From assembly GCA_037892935.1 (NCBI GenBank), contig JAYXKI010000012.1, positions 682,001 to 746,000 of the forward strand: a stretch of 64,000 nt of DNA, read 5' to 3'. The position numbers were made by a program, and so were the translations under genes. The DNA is from Phlebopus portentosus. Its lineage: Eukaryota; Basidiomycota; Agaricomycetes; Boletales; Boletinellaceae. Position 1 is the stretch's first letter; each line of letters opens with the position of its first letter. Of this stretch, positions 57,169-64,000 are shown piece after piece. The notes beneath the pieces were generated by a model. The model ran no database searches. It was given only the letters and a program-made list of their open reading frames with translations, and was not told the DNA's origin.

Positions 57169-58059
57169 TACTGGTGACTGGCATGGCAACTGGCAACAGG
57201 TTTTTTATTTCGGCGGAGTCTGAAACTCGCCGCTTGTGCGCTTTTGGTAAATACTGTCGATCATAATGTCGCACTTAATTTCTACATACTACTACTAATA
57301 CTAATACTTGTTTATCCCGATAGGTCTGGTAGACGGAGTACTTGCAGTGTATCCGCCAACTAATCATGAGATACGCTTAGCTTTCTACCTGAACGTCCTC
57401 CCCAGAGATGCGTCTTGCATTCTCGACTGTCGTCGGGAGCGCACGCCCGGTTCGAGCACACACCTTGGGTTTTTTTTCTATGACGCTGGACTCCGGAGTC
57501 AGGAAAAAGTTTCCCCGACTACAATTTTAACATAACTACCCCCCTCCTGCTCACGGAAACACGCAAAATTTTTCAGAATACAACACTTCAAACACTTGCG
57601 GAGTAGCCCGTTACCGCCACGTCGCATGCAAATCTCGTGCCTGAGCTTCGAGAGACCGCCGCCCACCTCAGTAGAAAGCAATTGATATAATTGTGTACTG
57701 CCAAATGATCCATCAACCAATTGCCATGCTGAACCTTCGCTAGCACAGACAGACTACTACATCGGATACTGGATTCATCACGCATCAAGGTTGAAATCGG
57801 CCGTCCGACTGGATGAGGCACGCGGGTGGCTGCTGGACTGTCGACTAAGGTACGTAAGGCGCGCAAATATCGTCCCGGTATGAGTGTCTCGCTTCCCATG
57901 CTAGGTAGAACATTGTCTAAATCCGAGCCTTTGTACAGAGGTACGGACTCGCTTGACGAGGGCTAGAACGAGTTCAATGATATCAACGAGATAGCAAGCT
58001 TCTCTGCATCAGCGATCTTGCGCTTTTCATTCTAAGCAATGCGCGCCTGGAACTTCTAA

Positions 58060-61000
58060 TTAATTCAGTGATGAGAGAATTTCAAGATAAGAACCAAGGC
58101 AACAACTTACATTCTGCAGACGGAAATTCCTGACTCCATGCAATGCCTTGAGAGCGCACTCTTCCGCGTTCTTCGCACGTGCGAGGGCGTCGTCTCGAGC
58201 CTTTGTAAGCTCCACCTTCTCAGATTCAAGCTGCTGTCGAACTTGGGCGACATCGGTGCTTTCAACCGCTGCAACGTCGGTTTGTCCAGAAGCTTTCTCC
58301 GCGAATAACTTGGCCCTTTCCTCACGGAGAGCAGACTGGACAAATGTCGCTGACAATCAAAATTTAGTACACTCACCAAAGCAGCCTCGTAATCGCAGGC
58401 ACTCTTCGCCACTTTGCTCAATTCGGCTAGTAACTCCGCCGATGTCTCTTTCTCCTGGACGGCAACCGCCAGTTGTGTTCTCAACGACTCCACCTCGACA
58501 TTTGAATCCGATGGTGTCGCCGCTGCGGCTACCTGATTGGCGAGGCGTTCCTTTTCGTCGGACAGGCCCTTGACTTGCCTTCGCAGCTCAGCGACAGTCT
58601 CTTTCAACTTGAAAATATAATGATTCAGTTGCCCGGATCGGTCGCGAGGTTCCTGCCCTAGAGACGAGTATTTCGTTCGGAAGTCGGCGAGTGTATAACC
58701 TGCGTGTCCTCAAACTGTAAGATCAATTGGGCAGCGATGCGTCTGTTCAGAGAGTGTGCCAAACATACAAGTTTAGTCCGTGCATCCTTCTCGGTAGTAT
58801 AAGCAGCCTTCTCTTCTTCGGCCTTACAGAGATCAATCTGTAAGTCTTCGATCTCGTCTTTGAGAGCTTGGACGTCGTTCGGGCCAATACGATCGTACTA
58901 ATCGTTATCAATAAGCCTTCAAGTATAAATACTTTAAATACGGATCAGTTCACTTGCCTTCATAAGAAGCTGAGCATTCCGTTCCTTCCATTGACGGCCC
59001 TCGGTTTCAAGCCGTTGAATCTGAGCATTCTTGGCATCAAGCTCAACACGAATAGTCTTTGCGTCTTCTTTGCGTCTTCAATTCCGATTGGGGGCGATTG
59101 AGCGTCGTCTCAAGCTGGCGTGCTTTGCGAACCTGTGCTTCACACTCTGCACGAAGCGTCGCGTTGCTTTCACGGAGAATGTTGAGCTGGTCAATCCTAT
59201 CCAGCAGTTCGGCATGCTCAGCAGAATTACTGATAGCTTCGCCGCTTCTTCACGCTCCTGCTGGATGAATTACAATGCATGGCAAGGATAAGCAGAACGG
59301 TACAGACTTACATGACAGTGCCGTCCGTGTTTCTTCAAGAACCTGGCTGAGATGGTCAACCTATGTCTTTTGCCGTGCGTTCTCCTGCTTAAAGAGCTCC
59401 AGTTGAAGATCAACAATTTCCTCTCCGCCATACGTCCATCCACATCATCACCGCCACCCGACTCTGGCACGTTCATGTTTGAATACGCAGCTTGACGTAT
59501 ACGAGAAGTTGTGAGCTGACGGACTCCAGGTGCTGGTGAAGCAGACTATTCGTGCCACAAGGTCTTTGCGACTGTATTCTCGCTTAGAGATCTATGAAGA
59601 TGTGAACGAAGAGCTGTGTTTACCAAGCTGTGAGATCTGCAATCTCCTTATAAAGAACTTCTTGCTGTTGGTTCCAAGTTCGCCTGAGCAGTCTCAGCTT
59701 GAATCGTCTTCTCACGTAAGAAGCCCGCGCCTCACTGAGCTCCTTCTTGAAAGCGTCTACGACCTCGATCGACTCGGCATGAGCGACAATTCGCGAGAAT
59801 ATTTCTCTTCAGCAGCCTTTATACAGAGATTAGGTTCATTGATGCTCTTGACATCATAATGGACCCGCCTTGGCATGTTGCATCTGCTCTCGTATCTCGT
59901 TCTCATGAAATGATTGACCGGTGCGTGATCCCATCTCAGCGTTGGTGATATCAATAACCGTGCCCTCCAGCATCTTTCTGTCCTGAGCGAACACTTCATG
60001 TTCCTTTTCGAGTCTTTGCAGGAAATCGCCGTTCTGCGTACTTAGTCGAGTGATTTCATCCTGCACAGATGATAGTTTCTCCTCAAGCACCTCCGTTCGG
60101 CCTAGATATGATGAAGATCAGCAATCTGAGCTTCGGTCGACGCCTCATACTCATCATGCGTGGCAGACAGTCATTGCAGAGCAGCTTCACTAGCCTGGAA
60201 CTGCTACACATGACCGCGTGCAGAGGCAAGATCAGCTTCGGCGACATTCATTGCAGCCCTAAGAGGTACCAAGAAAGTCAATGACCAGTGAATACAAAAA
60301 TACGGTCAAACTTACCGGAGTACGGCAACTTCAACCTTGAGTTCCTGCTCTGAGCCGTCCTCGCCGGCGGGTGGACGTGAAGTGTCAGTACGTCGCTCAT
60401 GAATGGCAATCCTTTCAGCATTCATCTGCACCTGCTTAACAAGCTCATCCACCGGTTCTCGTAGGTGTTTCCGACTTGTCTCAGCCTCAACAAGAGACTC
60501 TCTGGCCCTTGGCAAGTTCTCCACCTACCATAGTATTCAGTGACATAGAAGACATTTTCAGAAGAATCTGACTTACGGAGTGATCAATCTTAGTTCGCAG
60601 TTCCTGAGCTTCGATATCCTTCTGCAATTAAATTTGTCGAGCTGTGTCACGCTCGCGGGAAAGCTGAGTTCGAAGATCCTGACTAGAGCATTCAAAATTG
60701 AGTGCTACTACGCCAAAGCAAACGCTATATAGAGGAGCACTTACGCTTTGGCTCTCCAGGTCATGGAATTGGGACTCAAATCTTCCAAATCTTCTCATCA
60801 CTTCCGTTCGCCTTGTCAATGTCATTGTCCGTTTTCTGAACCTTGACAATCAAGTCCGTCATGCCAGACCGCTCTAGAGACAGAACCTTGTTCTCATCAA
60901 TTAGTCGAGTCTGCACATTCTATATCTCCAGTTAATATGAATCACAAGACGAGCTAACTAACGGATACGCACCTCCCGGATCTTCTTTTTCGCACAAAAA

Positions 61001-61470
61001 TTGGCGCATTCGTTCTGCAATCGCTCGATCTGGGTATCAGCAGAGGCTAAACCCTCGGCAGCATAGTTGCATACGATATCCAGACGTGTGTACTGATCGT
61101 GCGATTGTTGGTTCCGTTTCCGAAGATTTTGAGCTTCTCGCTCCTGCAGGATATTCCCGAGCCATGCGATGCCGCTCTGACCCAAATGGTGAGCTTGACC
61201 CGATGAGAACAAAAAGAGAATAAACTCACTCAATCCTCGCGTTAGCCTTCGAGCGCCACACTCGACTGGCTGGATTCATGATGGTACTGAAGAACCTCTT
61301 TGCGAAGCTTGACAGCATCGACGTCCATTTCCTTTCGGTATGCCTCGAAGGTAGTTCGGATCTCCTCAAGCTCTCTCTCTATACAGTTGGCTCGACAGAT
61401 CCGTTGACCCGTTACGACGATAGTAGTGGTAGCTGGAAGTGTCCCGCCCCGTGCTTCATGTTCAGACACT
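58060..61470 (-). pseudogene. Partial, decayed copy of nuclear-pore basket protein TPR/Mlp1
   Basis: The minus strand encodes long coiled coils matching the central part of fungal TPR/Mlp1. In order: EEIRTTFEAYRKEMDVDAVK and KEVLQYHHESSQ (about 61370-61270), RKRNQQSHDQYTRLDIV (about 61110), ERLQNECANF (about 61000), DLRTQLSRERDTARQ (about 60670), TSRKHLREPVDELVKQVQ (about 60450), EEKLSSVQDEITRLS (about 60080), LLHQHLESVSSQ (about 59530), LLDRIDQLNILRESNATLR (about 59180) and WKERNAQLLMKYDRI (about 58970). TPR organises the nuclear basket and mRNA export. Here a two-base deletion at about 61246, a TAA at about 60633, a frame change near 60790-60800 and several stops around 59350-59600 break the frame. 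The N-terminal and C-terminal parts are absent. It is a pseudogene; an intact essential copy should exist elsewhere. Confidence 0.82.
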
Positions 61471-63087
61471 TTCCACTGTCTCCTTCCGTAGTCCTTCTCG
61501 GGTCATCTTCCAACGCTGTACGATATGCCACACCAATGAGATACAAGTGTACGCTGAGTTCCTGGGCCATTCCGGTGGTCGCGTTGTTTATTAGTGTACG
61601 TGTCGTTCCCTACATTTGTCGTTGCTTCTTCACACCTCTGTCCTCGACTGCAACAGATAGAGCACGAGGTTCGGGAAAGGTGAGTCGCGTGAAGGGCTTA
61701 AAAGGGACGGATGTGGTGCCCAGTGGACCTTTAACGCTCATTTCAGACGGTGAAGATGTGAGGATTGCTTCTGGCGGGACGACGATGGGTGTGCATCCGA
61801 CGTGTGAGGCGTGTCCCTGACAACGTGTTGATGTATTGAAGAACCGGTGAAGACCTGACGGTGGTCGTTGTATTCGGATGGAGGCTTACACGTACATGCA
61901 CGCGAGTGCAACCAAGGTGGTCACGATGATGAGTGACGTGACTGGGCAGTCATCAAACAAAACGGAACAAAGTGGCGGTGCTTGAAAGCGCAGTTACGGG
62001 TATACGTAACACGTATGCTGTGCTACAGAGTCTGAGGTAGTCCTTTGCAATATTACAGCTAATTGCAAAATTGTTGGCAATTTGGAAAATCACGTGTATT
62101 TTTGATGCATAGTGCATCCTGGATGAGCAAAAAAAAAAAAACGAATATCTCAGTCAATACAGCACATAAAAATCTGATATAACCATGTAAAAAACCTGCT
62201 CGAAAATGCGCTCCAGTACATATAAAAATGTCTGGGTTTTGTTGAGTATGTACTTCGCTACTAAAAAGATAGCATCATTGTGCTAAATCCTTGTCATGCC
62301 CTCCGTTCAGTGTAAAAATCATAGCTTGCCCAACGTCATCCGGAAAAATCTGATTCAAGTTTGATAAATCAGGCCAGCCCAGTGGGCACCTGTACGCAAC
62401 TCCTCAAGGCTCCCTGACATGATTGTGGTAGTGAAACTGGGTGGTTTGTTGTCACTCCTGCTCGCAGAAATCTCCCCTACTTCATTACATCTGTCATAAC
62501 TCACGCATTCGGACACCAAAAAATCTGATTGTTTCTGCTAAAAAGACAGCAGCATAGGCGCTTTCAGCCAAGACAGTAGCTGAGCTGAGTTAGGCTTGGG
62601 TGTAGCTACATTACATGTACTATCTACCAATCAGACTTGAAACCACCTCGGTGACCATCCTCTGCTGAAATGTCACCCAAAATCATATCTGGGCAAGGGC
62701 GAACAAGGTCAGCTCAGCCATCATGCACTCCTGCTACAACCAAACTGAGTGTGTCTGCCAGGGCCGCAGAAACATCTCTCAGAGAAACATGAGTGTACAC
62801 ACACGACGGTAGTCTTTCGTATGCAGTATCTCCCTGCACAGCAGCTCTCATCACTTGTCCACAGTTCCCTCCTCATCCTCACCAATCCCTCATCACCTAC
62901 AGGCATGAGGGAACCCCCAGTTGCTGGGGACGGACCATCATGAGAGATGAGGCATCACGGCAAAGAGATAGGAGCAGCGACGCATGTGAGGATGAAGGGT
63001 TAACTCACGTGTCGAGTCGCCACTTGATCTCGAGCCATCACCATCTTCACAGTCACCATCTCTACAGCTTATGTTGAGCATTCATTC
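61471..63087. other. Intergenic DNA left of the mariner-type transposase
   Basis: No gene is recognised. The motif AAAAATCTGAT recurs at about 62166, 62345 and 62520, and similar CTAAAAAGA(T/C)AGCA blocks occur at about 62262 and 62538, suggesting a diverged internal duplication or transposon end. The 61488-61820 plus-strand open frame is antisense and has no domain. Confidence 0.4.
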
Positions 63088-64000
63088 ATGCAACTCTGGC
63101 GATATAGCAGACAGCTGTCCAACAATTTACGGGAATGCATCATCACTATGAACAAGAAACTCAGCGCCTCTCAGATCGCAGCCTTGACCGACATACCCAA
63201 GACAACAGTTTTCCGGATAATACGAGAGTTCAAGCGCAATGGGACTGTTGCTGCGCATGAACTTGGTTTTCGTGGAAGGCCTCGAGTGCTTGATTATATC
63301 CACACTGAGGTATGCACATGTTGAAACCTGTCCTGGTAGCTGTTGGTTCACACCACGTAGTTGCTTTTCGGGTCACTAAGCAATCTCAATGACCGTTACA
63401 TCGATGAGTTGAGGCTACTGCTCCAGGAAAGATGGGAGAAGGAGGCTTTGGATGCGGCTATACGCAGGTCCTTGCTGCGTGCCAGTTTCACACTTAAGAA
63501 GGTGGCTGTCTCTGTCGCTTTGCTTCCCCACGCAGTCCACGCGAACTGAAATCGTCATGGTCTAGTTATCGAAAAGGGCTCTTGAGTGGAATGAAACTCT
63601 GCGTGCGTAGTACGTTGCACGTATTGCCTCTCAGTATACAGCAGAACAGCTATTTGTCGATGAGAGTGCTTGCGATCAGCGGGCTTTTCTTTGCAACACT
63701 GCTTAGGCCCTTGAGGGTCGCCATGCGTGTCGCAAGCAGTTTTTCAATAGGGGGAAACAGTGATTCTGTCTCTTGTGGCGCGTCACAAGCTTCTGATTCA
63801 CTCCGTTAGCTTCTCCGTCTTGCCAGCTATCAGCCTCGATGGGACAATCAACTGCACTATCGTACAGGGCGCATTCAATACCAAATTGTTCACGGAATTC
63901 ATCGCCAGCCTGTTGGACAAAATGCATCCCTTCCCCGGTAATCAATCAGTCATCGTAATGGACAACTGCCCAATACACAAGGCTCCTGAGATTCGGGAGC
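63088..64000 (+). pseudogene. Tc1/mariner-type transposase, decayed and cut by the window edge
   Basis: The N-terminal helix-turn-helix (SASQIAALTDIPKTTVFRII) and the linker GFRGRPRVLD are followed by a short intron (about 63309-63360). Then come YIDELRLLLQERWEKEALDA and LLRASFTLKKVA. The DDE catalytic region continues as VDESACDQRA (first Asp, about 63657), LPAISLDGTINCTIVQGAFN (about 63820-63880), FIASLLDKMHPFPGN and VIVMDNCPIHKAPEI (second Asp, about 63957). The third catalytic residue lies beyond the window. Stops (including a TGG-to-TAG type change near 63698) and frame changes between 63545 and 63815 make this copy inactive. Transposases of this type move DNA by TA-targeted cut-and-paste. 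Confidence 0.82.

Larger units (their letters stand above)
53564..58059. other. Gene-poor, partly AT-rich region
   Basis: I can support no complete gene. Minus-strand frames at 53962-54192 (LVLPLFMFTWSGAALDFWI, one hydrophobic helix) and 55134-55523 (GRLRLG-type charged segment) show no known domain and could be fragments of decayed genes. 56580-57010 is very AT-rich. A 9-bp tandem repeat is at 54301-54335 and a 22-bp tandem repeat at 57081-57168. Confidence 0.4.

Noticed and set aside
61278..61820. 180-residue plus-strand open frame
   Set aside because: It is antisense to the TPR-like coiled coil, has no recognised motif, and coding similarity is clearly on the other strand.

Overview
This window is nuclear DNA of a filamentous basidiomycete, almost certainly a mushroom-forming agaricomycete. 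The evidence is dense 45-70 bp GT-AG introns, a Plavaka (CACTA-like) transposon, a chromodomain Ty3/gypsy element, DUF6698 and DUF6533 proteins, C2/NACHT STAND proteins, and secreted cysteine-rich proteins of the kind common in Agaricomycetes. No tRNA, rRNA or CRISPR was found. All calls come from reading the sequence. Exon limits follow GT-AG and phase logic and are not backed by transcripts.

Layout. 1-5.2 kb: GC-rich unassigned DNA, then a gypsy chromovirus whose single pol frame carries eight transition-type stop codons, ending in a polypurine tract and a 459-bp 3' LTR. 5.3-9.9 kb: a decayed Plavaka transposase gene on the minus strand, broken by an inverted solo copy of the same LTR with a 5-bp target duplication. 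10-13.9 kb: an unrecognised minus-strand frame and a multi-exon DUF6698 gene. 14.9-17.7 kb: two paralogous secreted cysteine-rich genes. 19-24.9 kb: a DUF6533 membrane protein and the DNA double-strand-break repair protein Nbs1 (FHA-BRCT, Mre11-binding motif). 25.9 kb: a third secreted paralog.

27.0-44.6 kb is the most interesting part. A three-gene module of about 7 kb occurs twice in tandem. Each copy has a minus-strand C2-NACHT-protein kinase gene (NLR-like), a small minus-strand gene (a relic in copy 2), and a divergently transcribed plus-strand gene encoding an MLKL-like protein (N-terminal helical bundle plus protein kinase). A kinase relic and a third kinase gene without a NACHT follow. 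Both MLKL-like genes keep seven exons of identical lengths (521 residues each), and their kinase halves are almost identical while their N-terminal halves have diverged. Both NACHT-kinase genes carry a frameshift. I read the locus as a recently duplicated sensor/executor candidate for fungal cell death or non-self recognition. That role is an inference.

45.4-53.5 kb: a secreted/single-pass membrane protein with two beta-rich repeats, a two-domain ABM-like protein with a one-base frameshift, a membrane-anchored pepsin-type aspartic protease, and a 90-residue secreted protein. 53.5-58 kb: AT-rich and gene-poor, with a 22-bp tandem repeat. 58-61.5 kb: a decayed partial copy of the nuclear-pore basket protein TPR/Mlp1. 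The window ends in a decayed Tc1/mariner-type transposase cut by the right edge.
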